A DNA stretch of 52,339 nt, taken from Bacillus sp. JCM 19058. Lineage in GTDB: Bacteria; Bacillota; Bacilli; Bacillales_H; Bacillaceae_D. Location of the stretch: assembly GCA_001310555.1 (NCBI GenBank), contig BAXO01000031.1, forward strand, positions 1-52,339, in the 5' to 3' direction. Position 1 is the stretch's first letter. Every line of letters begins with the position of its first letter. Made by a program: the position numbers and the translations under genes. Below the pieces are notes generated by a model, which was not told the DNA's origin, did not search any database, and saw nothing but the letters and a program-made list of their open reading frames with translations. Of this stretch, positions 18,469 through 27,875 are shown piece after piece.

Positions 18469-19322
18469 GCAACGATCATTTCGACGAAAAAATGAATAGG
18501 CTGAAGAAGCAGTATGAACAGCTCCCGGCTCAATCCTCCTCCACTAAAATTATGTCAGAAATAAAAAAGGAGAAGAAGCCGAAAAAGGCAGCCTTTTTTC
18601 ATAAATGGCAAGCGGCGGCGCTCCTTCTAGTCACGATAGGGATTGGTGGTCTATTGACAATAGGCCAGATTGATTGGGGCACAAGAGAAATAGCCTACGA
18701 CTCAGGGGAGGCGGAGAGCAGCGCTGAATTGTTTAGAGCGGAAGATCAATCAGGCGATGATTCGGGCATTGAATCAAGCGAAGAGTTTGACGAACAAGTG
18801 GATGCAATGGATCAGGAGCATAGTAGCGAGCTTGAGAACGTAACGTCTGTAACGATTTTCCCAGAAGGAATCGAAGAGGAAGAGGTTGCTGTCAAGCACG
18901 AGGTTGACGGTGTATTAGGCTTTGAGACGGTCGTGAATGAAAGCTATCGGACAGAGCTTTCAAATGAAGCTGGAAATCCATTTTTCGTTGATGCTGACTT
19001 TCAGGATGAGTTTTTTTATCGTAACGGAAGCGGACGCCGAAGCGGGATCCTCGATGAAGTGGTTGCTGAGGAACGCAAGAATTTATTAGCTACGGGTTTT
19101 AGTGAAATTGCCGGGTTTGAGCCTGTATGGGGCGAGAAATACGCGCAAATCGGAATTACCGAGGAATTCCTTTTCTCTGATGGAGAGGTTAATAAATTGA
19201 CCGCTTTTGCGGAGCATAACGAGCGCTACTATGTCTTTACGCAACGCACGGAAATCGAAAAATCTGAAGGACTTGGCTTGCAAACCGATATTATCCTCGA
19301 GCATTTTCGGTGGCTCGAATAA
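18465..19322 (+). CDS. membrane-anchored anti-sigma factor
   Basis: A basic cytoplasmic N-terminus of about 45 residues (MSNDHFDEKMNRLKKQYEQL), one membrane helix (WQAAALLLVTIGIGGLLTIG, about 48-68), and a long acidic extracellular part. It lacks the HxxxCxxC zinc motif of RsiW and so resembles RsiX-type regulators. ATGA overlap with the sigma gene shows coupling. 285 residues. A T7 run at 19011-19017 may carry an extra base with compensation shortly after (about 19045): the alternative reading FFIVTEADAEAG is more natural than FFYRNGSGRRSG. Confidence 0.82.
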   Translation: MSNDHFDEKMNRLKKQYEQLPAQSSSTKIMSEIKKEKKPKKAAFFHKWQAAALLLVTIGIGGLLTIGQIDWGTREIAYDSGEAESSAELFRAEDQSGDDSGIESSEEFDEQVDAMDQEHSSELENVTSVTIFPEGIEEEEVAVKHEVDGVLGFETVVNESYRTELSNEAGNPFFVDADFQDEFFYRNGSGRRSGILDEVVAEERKNLLATGFSEIAGFEPVWGEKYAQIGITEEFLFSDGEVNKLTAFAEHNERYYVFTQRTEIEKSEGLGLQTDIILEHFRWLE

Positions 19323-19323
19323 T

Positions 19324-19360
19324 AAAAAGTCGTTTCCCTAAACAGGGGGAACGGCTTTTT
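19324..19360 (+). terminator. terminator of the sigma/anti-sigma operon
   Basis: AAAAAGTCGTTTCCCT and AGGGGGAACGGCTTTTT arms, two bases past the stop, ending in a T-run. Confidence 0.8.
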
Positions 19361-19399
19361 AGGCATGAGGTTGCTAAGTGTCGTGATGCATTGCTGCTA

Positions 19400-19408
19400 T
19401 GCTATAAT
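19400..19408 (+). promoter_or_regulatory. extended -10 promoter of the phosphoesterase gene
   Basis: TGCTATAAT gives a perfect -10 with the TGn extension. No clear -35 is seen. It lies 42 bases before GTG 19451. Confidence 0.6.
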
Positions 19409-19450
19409 TGGATCGAACGAGAGTTGACGACGAGGGAGAGGCGTACTGAA

Positions 19451-20275
19451 GTGATAGGAACGTTATTGCTCATTGCAGCGGCAGGCGTGCTGCTTTATAT
19501 GTGGATAGAGGCTCATCGAAATCGCATACGCCGACAAATGATGTATTTTGAGACGTTTCCAGATGCGTTTGATGGGTTGACGATATTTTTTATTTCTGAT
19601 GTTCATCGTCGTAATATTGCCACCCAATTGCTTGAAGAGATTGACGATCAGTGCGATCTAGTTATCATCGGCGGTGATTTCGCAGAAAAAGGTGTAGCGG
19701 AAAAGCGAATTGAGCGAAATCTCAAACGACTCACCGCACTCGCCCCTTGCTATTTCATTTGGGGAAATAATGACTTGGAAATTGAGTCTGAAGTGTGGGA
19801 GCGCCTCTTTCGAGTATATCGCGTAACCGCATTGAAAAACAGCGGGGTTAAGCTAAGGAAAGGAAAAGAAAGCCTGTTCATTGCTGGAGTTGATGAAAGG
19901 GAGGAAATAAGTGAACCGGTCACTGACTCCTCATTTTACGTGGAAGCCGAAAAAGAGCGGTTCTCGATCTTAGTTAGCCATTTTCCGGAAATTCGCGACG
20001 AACTCCCAGGCAGTCACCCCTTCTCGCTTATTTTGAGCGGTCACACGCACGGGGGACAAATTAGGCTATTCGGTTGGGGGTTAGCGGAAAAAGGGGCGAT
20101 TCGGACGTATCAGAACTTTACTCACTTGATCAGTAACGGGTATGGGACAACAGCCTTTCCATTGCGCCTCGCCGCACCGGCGGAGACTCACCTAATCACG
20201 CTTCGAAAAAAACAGGAAAACACTACTGGTGTACTTGCTGTAACAGCTGGGAACGAAGAGTCGTCATTCCGATAA
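19451..20275 (+). CDS. ypbG: YpbG-like membrane-anchored metallophosphoesterase
   Basis: Calcineurin-like phosphoesterase with an N-terminal membrane anchor (GTLLLIAAAGVLLYMWIEA). Metal-site motifs in order: FFISDVHRRN, IIGGDFAEKG, WGNNDLE, VSHFPE and LSGHTHGGQIRL, all intact. GTG 19451 follows GGGAGAGG; the longer frame from 19310 runs back through a terminator into the anti-sigma gene and is rejected. The A7 run at 20205-20211 leaves the last 20 residues uncertain; with six As the protein would end TLLVYLL. Substrate unknown. Confidence 0.88.
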   Translation: MIGTLLLIAAAGVLLYMWIEAHRNRIRRQMMYFETFPDAFDGLTIFFISDVHRRNIATQLLEEIDDQCDLVIIGGDFAEKGVAEKRIERNLKRLTALAPCYFIWGNNDLEIESEVWERLFRVYRVTALKNSGVKLRKGKESLFIAGVDEREEISEPVTDSSFYVEAEKERFSILVSHFPEIRDELPGSHPFSLILSGHTHGGQIRLFGWGLAEKGAIRTYQNFTHLISNGYGTTAFPLRLAAPAETHLITLRKKQENTTGVLAVTAGNEESSFR

Positions 20276-20477
20276 CTCGCCTAAATTGTAGCAGAAAAGT
20301 ATGCACGGATCGTTTTTAATCGGTGTAAACATTTTACATGGGAAATCACTTTCGCTATACTTAGTCTGACGGGAATAGCTTCAATATTTTTAAGGATAAT
20401 TTTGGTTGGGAAACCATTTCAAATAAATGCTTGTGTGAAAAGGAATTGGAAGGTGATGGTCGAAGGGGAGAGCGAAT

Positions 20478-21359
20478 ATGGCTTCTTTGGAAGGGAAATA
20501 TAATATTAAGGCAATAGCAACGATGCTTGGAATCGAACCAGGCACGCTGCGAGCTTGGGAACGACGCTACCGAATCGTTAAACCGATTCGCAATCAGGCT
20601 GGACATCGACTTTATTCGGACGAGCATGTGGCGATTTTGCGCTGGCTCATGGATAAAGTCGACAAAGGCTTTCCATTGGACAAGCTGCTGCCTGTATGAA
20701 AAAGAACAGCTCGCCTTTCAGGGCAGCAGCGACCATGCTGGGGAGGATCGTTCAGCCGAGCTGGCAATGGAAATTCTCGAAGCATTGCTTTCCTTTAAAG
20801 AAAATGAAGCTAATCAGCTGTTTAATCGCGCGTTTTCCTTGTTTAGCATTGATAAAGTCACGATTGATCTCGTGAAAATGATGATGCTTCAAATGGAGAG
20901 GCTCCTAAGTGAAAAGCAAGTGACGGCTGCTCGCCGACAATATGCTATCACCTTTTTGCGCTTGAAAGTCGGCCGGATTTTCCAGGACTTCTCGATACAT
21001 GGGACGCTGCCGAAAATAGTTGCCTTTTCTGGCCAAAATGAAGAGCTTGACCTGTTGATTTTCAGCTTGTTTCTACGGCGGAAAGGATTTGAGGTCATTT
21101 ATCTCGGTGCAGGACTTTCAGTTAAGGATGTAGAAGCTGTTTTGCATGAGGTTGATTCAAGGGTTGTCGTTACGTTTTGTCAGGAGAATTCTTCCCTTCA
21201 CACCCTCGGCCGGCTAAAGAAACGGTTTACAAAGCTGGTGATAGGAGTGAGTGGTCCGGCAGTGTCCGCGGGAGCGGAGACAGAAATGAGGCAGAGATCA
21301 TCGGCCAAACAAAGGAAGAGTGGGAGCTCTGGCTGAAAAGAAATCAATTGCAAGGATAA
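20478..21359 (+). CDS. MerR-family regulator with degenerate B12-binding-like domain, two apparent frameshifts
   Basis: The N-terminal MerR helix-turn-helix (residues 8-75) shows YNIKAIATMLGIEPGTLRAW and RYRIVKPIRNQAGHRLYS. A helical B12-binding type 2 region and an alpha/beta domain follow (PKIVAFSGQNEELDLLIFSL, then GFEVIYLGAGLSVKDVEAVL). This is the CarH/LitR architecture, but the cobalamin ligand His of the ExHxxG motif is replaced (SGQNEELDL), so B12 is probably not bound. Frames join with one base removed near 20692 and one added near 21274. About 293 residues. Monocistronic, just before the mecA paralogue. Confidence 0.83.
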
Positions 21360-21481
21360 AATAGGTGCGAATAGCTTGTCGTTTTTCGAACCTTCCATTG
21401 CGTTTTCACATACCGTATGGTAAGCGGAGAATTTGATGGAGACGGGCGAGGGTTACTGTTCGTTAAAAGGGAGGGTCATTC

Positions 21482-22081
21482 ATGCGACTTGAACGTTTGA
21501 CCATGAATAAATTTAAAGTGTTTTTAACATTTGATGATATGCGTGAGCGCGGAATTACAAAAGAAGATTTATGGCAGGACGTTCCAAAGGTTCATGACTT
21601 ATTCCGTGATATGATGCTTGAAGCTGACGATGAGCTTGGCTTTAAAGTTGATGGTCCACTTGCGGTGGAAGTATTTGCTGTTCCGGCCCAAGGAATGGTT
21701 ATTATTGTCACTAAAGGAATTTCAGATAGCGATCTGATCGAGGATGACTTTGATGAAGGCTTTATCGAAATGCAAGTCACGCTTGATGAAAGCGATCAAG
21801 TGTTTTACGAATTCTCGGACTCAGAAGACGTAATTGCACTTGCTTCGAGGTTATATCCTCTTGGTGTCATCGGCGGTTCGTTTTATGTCCATGACGGCAC
21901 ATACTATATGAAATTCGAGGATTATGAGCTAGACATGGCTGATGCTGAAGCGTTTATTGCACTATTATCAGAATTTGGAAGTCCAGCAACGATATCGATT
22001 TACCGTGTAGAGGAATATGGGAAAAAGTTGATTAAAAATGAAGCGATATACAAGCTTTATGAATCCTTTTTCCAAAAATAA
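21482..22081 (+). CDS. ypbH: adaptor protein MecA paralogue (MecB/YpbH)
   Basis: Adaptor that delivers substrates to the ClpC unfoldase and influences competence and sporulation. The N-terminal substrate domain has MRLERLTMNKFKVFLTFDDM and EDLWQDVPKVHDLFRDMM; an acidic linker follows, then the ClpC-binding C-terminal domain (about 110-199, SRLYPLGVIGGSFYVHDGTY). 199 residues, intact. The preceding GGGAGGG is a good ribosome site. Position next to ypbG-type and ypdA genes matches YpbH rather than MecA. Confidence 0.9.
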   Translation: MRLERLTMNKFKVFLTFDDMRERGITKEDLWQDVPKVHDLFRDMMLEADDELGFKVDGPLAVEVFAVPAQGMVIIVTKGISDSDLIEDDFDEGFIEMQVTLDESDQVFYEFSDSEDVIALASRLYPLGVIGGSFYVHDGTYYMKFEDYELDMADAEAFIALLSEFGSPATISIYRVEEYGKKLIKNEAIYKLYESFFQK

Positions 22082-22111
22082 AGCCTGGTGCAAAAAAAGC
22101 ATCAGGCTTTT
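22081..22111 (+). terminator. terminator after ypbH
   Basis: AAGCCTGGTGC and GCATCAGGCTTTT arms with a seven-A loop, starting at the stop codon. Confidence 0.85.
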
Positions 22112-22352
22112 GCTATGTAGCTGTGGAATTATAAAAGGCTAGAAAAATTTCCAGCACTGAAAGAAATTGAGTTGGGTGAAAAGCCAGATGGTAAAGGTCG
22201 CTTTTTTTCAACTAAACGTTTTTTTCTTACTTTTCGGTCGCTTCAAAAACGATGCTCTTTTCATTAATAGGTGTGATACAATAAGCTAGTCTAGTTACGC
22301 TTATCGGATAGGCGAATATACTAGTGGTACATCACGGTTTGGGAGTGGTCTG

Positions 22353-23272
22353 ATGAAAATTGCTGTTTTATACGGGGGAATTTCCGCTGAACGCGAAGTT
22401 TCACTTTCTTCTGGAAAAGGGATTATTGAAGCGTTAAAAAAGAAAGGACATGAAGTCCGAGGGATTGATTTTCACCCTAATAATATTGCACCGATTCTTG
22501 CACTCGACGTCGATATCGTATTTATCGGATTACACGGTCGCTACGGTGAGGATGGCAAAGTACAGGCACTGCTTGATATGCTGGAGATTCCATATGTAGG
22601 TTCAGGTGTTCAAGGGTCTGCATTGGCGCTTGATAAAAGTAAGTCAAAGCTATTTTTTTTGAACGGAACGGGACGCGAGTTGCTAAAGAGCAGGTCATTT
22701 ATCAGCACGAGTATGAAAGTACTTCCTTTGATGTAAAGCTCGATTTTCCGATCGTTGTCAAGCCTAATCAAGAGGGGTCGACGATCGGTTTAACGATCGC
22801 AAACAACAAGGATGAGCTATTTGCCGGAATTGAAGCTGCTTTCCAATTCGACCATACTGTCTTGCTGGAGGAATTTATTTCGGGGAAAGAGGTAACGGTT
22901 GCCGTCCTTGGTAAACGCGGGAACGAGCAGGCCTTACCGGTCATTGAGATCGTTCCAAAAAAACGAATATTACGATTACGAGGCAAAATACGCCGCCGGA
23001 TGAGTGAACACATTATTCCGGCACGGGTGAGCTCCGAACAGATGGAGTACTTAAAGGAGCATGCGGTGAAGGCCCATCAGGCGCTTGGTTGTGAGGTGTA
23101 TTCGCGAGTCGATTTTATCGTACCCGAGGATGGCGGTGAAGCGGTCATTTTGGAAGTGAATACATTGCCGGGGATGACACCGACAAGCCTTTATCCAGAT
23201 GCGGCGAAGGAAATCGGCTTGAGCTACGAAGAAATGGTAGAAGCCTTTATCGATTTGTCGCTTGAAAAATGA
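22353..23272 (+). CDS. ddl: D-alanine-D-alanine ligase, three apparent frameshifts
   Basis: ATP-grasp enzyme forming the D-Ala-D-Ala dipeptide for peptidoglycan. Motifs: YGGISAEREVSLSSG at the N-terminus, GSGVQGSALALDKSKSK, FPIVVKPNQEGSTIGL, the ATP/Mg region VILEVNTLPGMTPTSLYP. The frame shifts at T8 22653-22660 (true run probably six or nine) before ERNGTRVAKEQ. Between A7 22957-22963 and about 22999 two compensating indels scramble about 13 residues; the corrected text is KNEYYDYEAKYAAG, a family hallmark. About 305 residues. ATG 22353 follows GGGAGTGG. A TACAAT -10-like element lies near 22277. Confidence 0.93.
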
Positions 23273-23275
23273 GGC

Positions 23276-23304
23276 TTGATTTTTAAGCTTTAATCAGCTA
23301 AAAT
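23276..23304 (+). promoter_or_regulatory. SigA promoter of the argS T-box leader
   Basis: TTGATT (23276-23281) and TAAAAT (23299-23304) are 17 bases apart, just after the ddl stop. Predicted start near 23311. Confidence 0.65.
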
Positions 23305-23310
23305 CGGTTA

Positions 23311-23556
23311 TTAATTACGTTAAAATTGTCGATTGGGAGAGTATGCGAGTAACGTTTCCTAAAAGCGAGCTGGGAGGGTGGAAGCCAGCAGGAACGGCGA
23401 GCGGAAGCGCACCCATGAAATAGTTTGCTGAAGTCAAAGTAGGCAAATTCGGCTAGCGCCGTTATAACGCAACAAAGTGATTCTGTTTTATGAAACAGAA
23501 TAAAAAGAGTGGTACCGCGGCCCTCCGCCTCTTAACGAGGTGGGGGGTCTTTTTGT
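23311..23556 (+). promoter_or_regulatory. T-box riboswitch controlling argS
   Basis: tRNA-sensing leader. Stem I has the AGTA element (23340-23343) and the distal loop GGGTGGAAG (23376-23384). The likely specifier is CGC (Arg) at 23408-23410 followed by A. The T-box sequence GTGGTACCGCGG (23509-23520) is exact, and the terminator CCCTCCGCCTC/GAGGTGGGGGG plus T5 follows at 23521-23555. Uncharged tRNA-Arg should stabilise the antiterminator and raise argS expression. Confidence 0.92.
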
Positions 23557-23592
23557 CTTCGAAAATAAAACACTGAAGGGACGTGTTGCGCC

Positions 23593-25282
23593 GTGCTAAA
23601 GCAAATTGTAGCTGAGTTATTAGCCCATTCGTTGACATCGAGAAGGAGGAGCTCATTAAGCTTCTCGAAATCCCGCCACAGCCTGAGCTAGGGGATGTTG
23701 CATTTCCTTGCTTCATTCTCGCTAAAAAAAATGCGTAAGCCTCCTGCGACGATAGCGAGGGAGCTTGCTGCAGAAATCGAGTCTGCACAACTGAGTGCCG
23801 AATCAAAAGGGCCATATGTGAACCTTTTTCTCGAGCGAAAAAAAGACTTCCACTTATTTGCTCGAACAAATGACGAAGTCCGACTGGTCAAATTTACTTA
23901 TTGGTCAAGGTCAGCGCGTTGTCATTGACTTATCCTCACCAAATATTGCTAAGCCTTTTAGTATTGGCCATCTACGCTCAACGATGATCGGGCATGCGCT
24001 TTATCATTTGTACAACAAAGCAGGCTATCAGGCGATCCGAGTCAACCATCTTGGCGATTGGGGGACACAGTTTGGCAAGCAGATCGTCGCCTATAAAAAA
24101 ATGGGGAGAGCCTGAACAGATCGGGGCAGAACCGATAGCTTCATTCCTTGAAATGTATGTCAGGTTTCATGAGGAAGCGGATCAACAGATGGAGGAGGAG
24201 GCGCGTGCTTGGTTCGCCAAGCTTGAACAAGGAGATGAAGAGGCTAGAAATTTGTGGCGATATTTTGTTGAACAAAGTTTGGCCGAATTCAAGCGGCTAT
24301 ACAAGCGGCTTCATGTCGAGTTTGACTATTACTTAGGCGAGAGCTTTTATAATGACAAAATGGAGCGCGTCGTTAACGAATTGAAAGAAAAGGAGCTACT
24401 CGTAAAAAGCGATGGTGCCTATGTTGTCTCGCTTGCTGACGAGGACTTGCCGCCATGCCTCATCATTAAATCGGACGGCTCGAGCATTTATGCGACGCGC
24501 GATTTGGCCACAGCTCTTTATCGCCGTGAGCAATTAAAGGCAGAGCAAATTCTATACGTTGTCGGCGTTGAGCAATCGCTTCATTTTAAGCAGGTTTTTT
24601 CCGTATTGCATAAAATGGGCTATTCCTGGTCTAAGCAATGCGCTCATATACCATTCGGATTAATGAAGTTCGAAGGAAAGAAGATGTCGACGAGAAGGGG
24701 ACGGGTCGTCTCGCTTGAAGAGGTCTTAAATCAAGCGGTGGCGAGAGCGCGAGAGCTATTGGAGGAAAAAAAACTCTGATGTCATTAATATAGAGCAGAC
24801 GGCTGAGGCAATCGGCGTTGGTGCGATCATTTTTGGCGAGCTAAAAAAATCAGCGGACGAAGGAGGTGGACTTTTCTCTTGAAGCTGCTCTCCAATTTGA
24901 TGGCGAAACGGGCCCTTACGTTCAGTATACGCATGGGCGCATTCAAAGCATTAAGCAAAAATCGGGTCTGAATTTTGACAATCGTCCATTGCCTTCCCTG
25001 CATCAGGAAAGTCTCGAGCTCGATGAAATGTGGGTGCTGCTCAAGGAATTAAGCCGTTATCCGGAGACGATTGCGCAAGCAGTACAAAAATGTGAGCCCT
25101 CGGTATTAGCTAAATATCTCCTCTCTCTTTGTAAGAAATTTAACCGTTATTATCAGCAGCATCGAATGCTCGGAGTCGGTACTGCTGAAACAGAGACAAG
25201 AGTACTTGCGGCTCACCTTACCGGTACTGTTTTGCATGAAGGGTTGTCTTTGCTCGGAATAGAAGCCCCCGAAAAAATCTGA
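23593..25282 (+). CDS. argS: arginyl-tRNA synthetase, six apparent frameshifts
   Basis: Class I synthetase charging tRNA-Arg. Segments in order: N-terminal add-on domain ([17 protein letters not shown]), the HIGH-type motif [30 protein letters not shown], the KMSK-type motif [16 protein letters not shown], then [17 protein letters not shown] in the anticodon-binding helical region. Shifts: missing base about 23633; extra A in A8 23724-23731, A7 23838-23844, A7 24095-24101, A8 24766-24773 and A7 24843-24849. Corrected length is about 561 residues. The GTG start follows the T-box terminator. With ddl upstream it is separately promoted. Confidence 0.94.
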
Positions 25283-25309
25283 CGTTAAGCCCAGATGTTT
25301 TCGGGTAAA

Positions 25310-25332
25310 GGTTCATTCTGCTATAATGAACC
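25310..25332 (+). promoter_or_regulatory. palindrome overlapping the ypdA promoter
   Basis: GGTTCATT (25310-25317) and AATGAACC (25325-25332) flank CTGCTAT. An extended -10, TGCTATAAT (25319-25327), lies inside the palindrome. A repressor bound here would block the promoter. Alternatively it is a weak terminator for argS. Confidence 0.5.
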
Positions 25333-25371
25333 TATTGGATTCGGGTTTTTGAAAATGATGAGGTGAACTTG

Positions 25372-26340
25372 GTGAAGAAGGAAGAAATTATTATCATTGG
25401 TGCAGGACCGTGCGGCTTGGCTGCCGCTTTAGCTTGTATGGAGCAAGGATTCAAGCCTTTGGTAATTGAAAAAGAAAATGTTGTTAGTGCCATTTACCGT
25501 TATCCGACCCATCAAACGTTTTTCAGTACGAGTGAAAAGCTAGAAATCGGTGCCATTCCATTTGTTACAGAGGAGCATAAGCCAAAAAGGAATCAGGCGC
25601 TTGTCTACTATCGAGAGGTCGTTAAACGAAAGGATATTCGTATTCATCCATATGAGCGCGTCATATCGGTTAAGAAGCAGGCAAACGGCTCCTTTATGCT
25701 CGAATCTGAAAAAGCAAGCTATGAGGCGCAAGCGGTAATCATCGCAACGGGCTATTATGATTCGCCCAATTTATTAAATATACCCGGGGAAGAGCAAGAG
25801 CATGTCCTCCATTACTTTAAGGAGGCTCACCCTTATTTTAATATGAATGTTGTTGTGATCGGCGGCAAGAACTCAGCTGTTGATGCTGCGTTGGAGCTCG
25901 AAAAAGCCGGAGCGAAAGTGACGGCGCTATATCGTGGCAGTCACTATTCAAAAAGCGTAAAGCCGTGGATTTTACCGGAATACGAATCGTTAGTCAAGCA
26001 TGAGAAAATCAAGCTCGAATTCGAAGCCGATGTGCAAAAAAATTACGAAAAACGAGGTCTATTACGATGTTAAAGGAACGGCTAAGATAGCAAGAGCTGA
26101 CTTTGTCTTTGCGATGACTGGCTACCATCGGATCATTCGTTTATTACAAAAATGGGAGTAAACGTCGAGAAGGAGACAGGACGCCCGTATTTTGACCCCG
26201 AAACAATGGAGACGAATGTGGACGGCTTGTTTATTGCCGGTGTTATTGCTGCTGGCAATAATGCAAACGAAATTTTTATTGAAAATGGTCGTTTTCACGG
26301 GGAAAAGATTGCGCAAAGGCTTGCTGAAATAGTCCGATAG
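25372..26340 (+). CDS. ypdA: YpdA-family bacillithiol-disulfide reductase, two apparent frameshifts
   Basis: FAD/NAD(P)H pyridine nucleotide disulfide oxidoreductase-like enzyme that recycles oxidised bacillithiol. FAD motif IIIGAGPCGLAAALACMEQG, the characteristic YPTHQTFFSTSEKLEIGAIP, second Rossmann motif VVVIGGKNSAVDAALELEKA and C-terminal FIAGVIAAGNNANEIFIENG. It has GPCG rather than a CxxC redox pair, as in characterised YpdA. A7 26036-26042 has one extra A and one base is missing near 26128. GTG 25372 follows GAGGTG; 322 residues. Confidence 0.92.
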
Positions 26341-26512
26341 AATTAAAAAATAAGGGTAACCTAAAAGGGTAGCGTTGAAGTGCTACTCATGCAAGGGCAC
26401 GCTTGGCTATAGCGAAGAGAATACTAAAAGCACTAGCATTGACGACTTCGGGTGGTGTCTACCACTCGGATTGTCTGGATGAATGCTGCGCTCTAATCGC
26501 GATGGAGGGATC

Positions 26513-27485
26513 ATGAGAAGAGTTGTTTTGTTAACTACAGGAGGCACAATTGCAAGTACTGAAAATGAGGATGGGAAATTAGTCGCTGGTCAGCTGACGG
26601 GAAAGGAACTGACCGAAATATGCGGTTTGCCGGAGGATATTGATGTGACGACGGTTTCCATGCTCCAAAAACCGAGTGCTCATATTACAACGGACGATTG
26701 GTTCATGCTTTACGAAAAAATCGTCCGCGTTTTTTTCGGATCCGGAAGTGAATGGAATCGTTGTTACGCATGGAACAGATACATTAGAGGAGACGGCTTA
26801 TTTTCTCGATTTGGTCATTAAAGACAAACGACCTGTCATCATAACTGGGTCACAACGCGCACCTGAAAGCTTGGCAGCGATTCGTTTATTAATTTGCGCC
26901 ATGCTATTTATGCCGCTTGCAGCAAGGATTTAATCGGAGCGGGGGCTGTCGTAGTGTTTAATGAACGAATCTTTGCTGCTAAATATGTTAAAAAAAGAGC
27001 ATGCGTCCAACATCCAAGGCTTTAATGCGTTTGGCTTTGGCTACTTAGGGATTGTGGACAATGATCAAATATTAATCTTTCAGAAGCCGATTGCCCGAGA
27101 GGTGTCCCGAGTGTTAGCCCCTCTGCCAAAAGTAGAAATCGTTAAATGCTACTTAGGCATGAATCCTGCTCTCATCAGTGGGATTGAGGGCGAGGCGGAC
27201 GGAATCATTCTCGAGGGGATGGGCCGCGGGCAAGTTCCTCCGGAGCTCATTGGCGCGATTGAGAAGGCTGTTCAGCAAGGAGTAACAGTTGTTTTAACAA
27301 CAACCTCCGAAGAAGGGAAGGTATATCCAACCTATGATTATCCCGGCAGCTCCTATGATTTGATGAATAAGGGCGTGATTCTCGGGTCCGATTATGATAG
27401 TAAAAAGGCGCGGATCAAATTAATGGTTTTGCTTTCTGCTAAAATGGACGTTAAGCGAGGGTTTTTAAATGAAATAAGGGCATAG
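26513..27485 (+). CDS. ansA: type I L-asparaginase, three apparent frameshifts
   Basis: Cytoplasmic asparaginase converting L-asparagine to aspartate and ammonia. The first catalytic Thr lies in VVLLTTGGTIASTEN; the second active-site block is VVTHGTDTLEETAYFLDLVI. The C-terminal domain contains GFGYLGIVDN and VVLTTTSEEGKVYPTYDYPG. Shifts: extra T in T7 26730-26736, missing base about 26872 (restores GSDSFINLRHAIYAA) and extra A in A7 26990-26996. ATG 26513 follows GGAGGGATC. About 324 residues. No clear terminator follows. Confidence 0.92.
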
Positions 27486-27523
27486 GTATTGCGTAAATCA
27501 AGGTGAAACAGTAATGAATGAAC

Positions 27524-27552
27524 TTGAAAGCGGTCCAATAGACGAATATAAT
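27524..27552 (+). promoter_or_regulatory. SigA promoter far upstream of prsW
   Basis: TTGAAA (27524-27529) and TATAAT (27547-27552) are 17 bases apart, an almost perfect SigA promoter. Transcription would start near 27559, more than 300 bases before prsW. Confidence 0.75.
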
Positions 27553-27558
27553 AGGTAT

Positions 27559-27875
27559 AATGAACAGTTCTTCGTTTTGGATGCAGTACCGAGGAACTAT
27601 TAAGTAGCTTCCTGTTTTCTATCCAGCTTTCGCCTATTGTTCGGCGCTACCGGCTTCATCTCCTGCCAAAGCAGGTAAACGGGCGAGACGGTCTGAGCCG
27701 TCTAATCGATCGTCAAAAGAAACCGAAATAAAAGCATTATGAAAATTGTCCTCTATCTGTTTCTATTTGAAGGGTAAAGTTCCCGATTTTAGGCGGAACT
27801 AGATTTAGGTAGATGCAGTGACTCCTGTTTACCTGACGTTTCGGCTTGTTGAAACGAGTTCAATAAGGAAAGGTA
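27559..27875 (+). other. long leader or ncRNA candidate before prsW
   Basis: About 317 bases without an ORF between a strong promoter and GTG 27876. It can form short GC-rich hairpins, for example CCTGC-CAAA-GCAGG (27662-27675) and GACGG-TCTGAG-CCGTC (27687-27702). No known riboswitch, RNase P, tmRNA or SRP signature is visible. It may be an untranslated leader or an independent small RNA. Confidence 0.45.

Noticed and set aside
19310..19450. Longer N-terminus for the metallophosphoesterase
   Set aside because: It would run through the anti-sigma end and a terminator; GTG 19451 has a good ribosome site and a membrane anchor right after it.
23462..23869. Minus-strand ORF opposite the T-box and argS start
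   Set aside because: Antisense to a well-defined T-box leader and synthetase coding sequence.
27559..27875. RNase P RNA, tmRNA, SRP RNA or 6S RNA in the prsW leader
   Set aside because: None of the conserved sequence signatures of these RNAs is visible; only short hairpins are seen.
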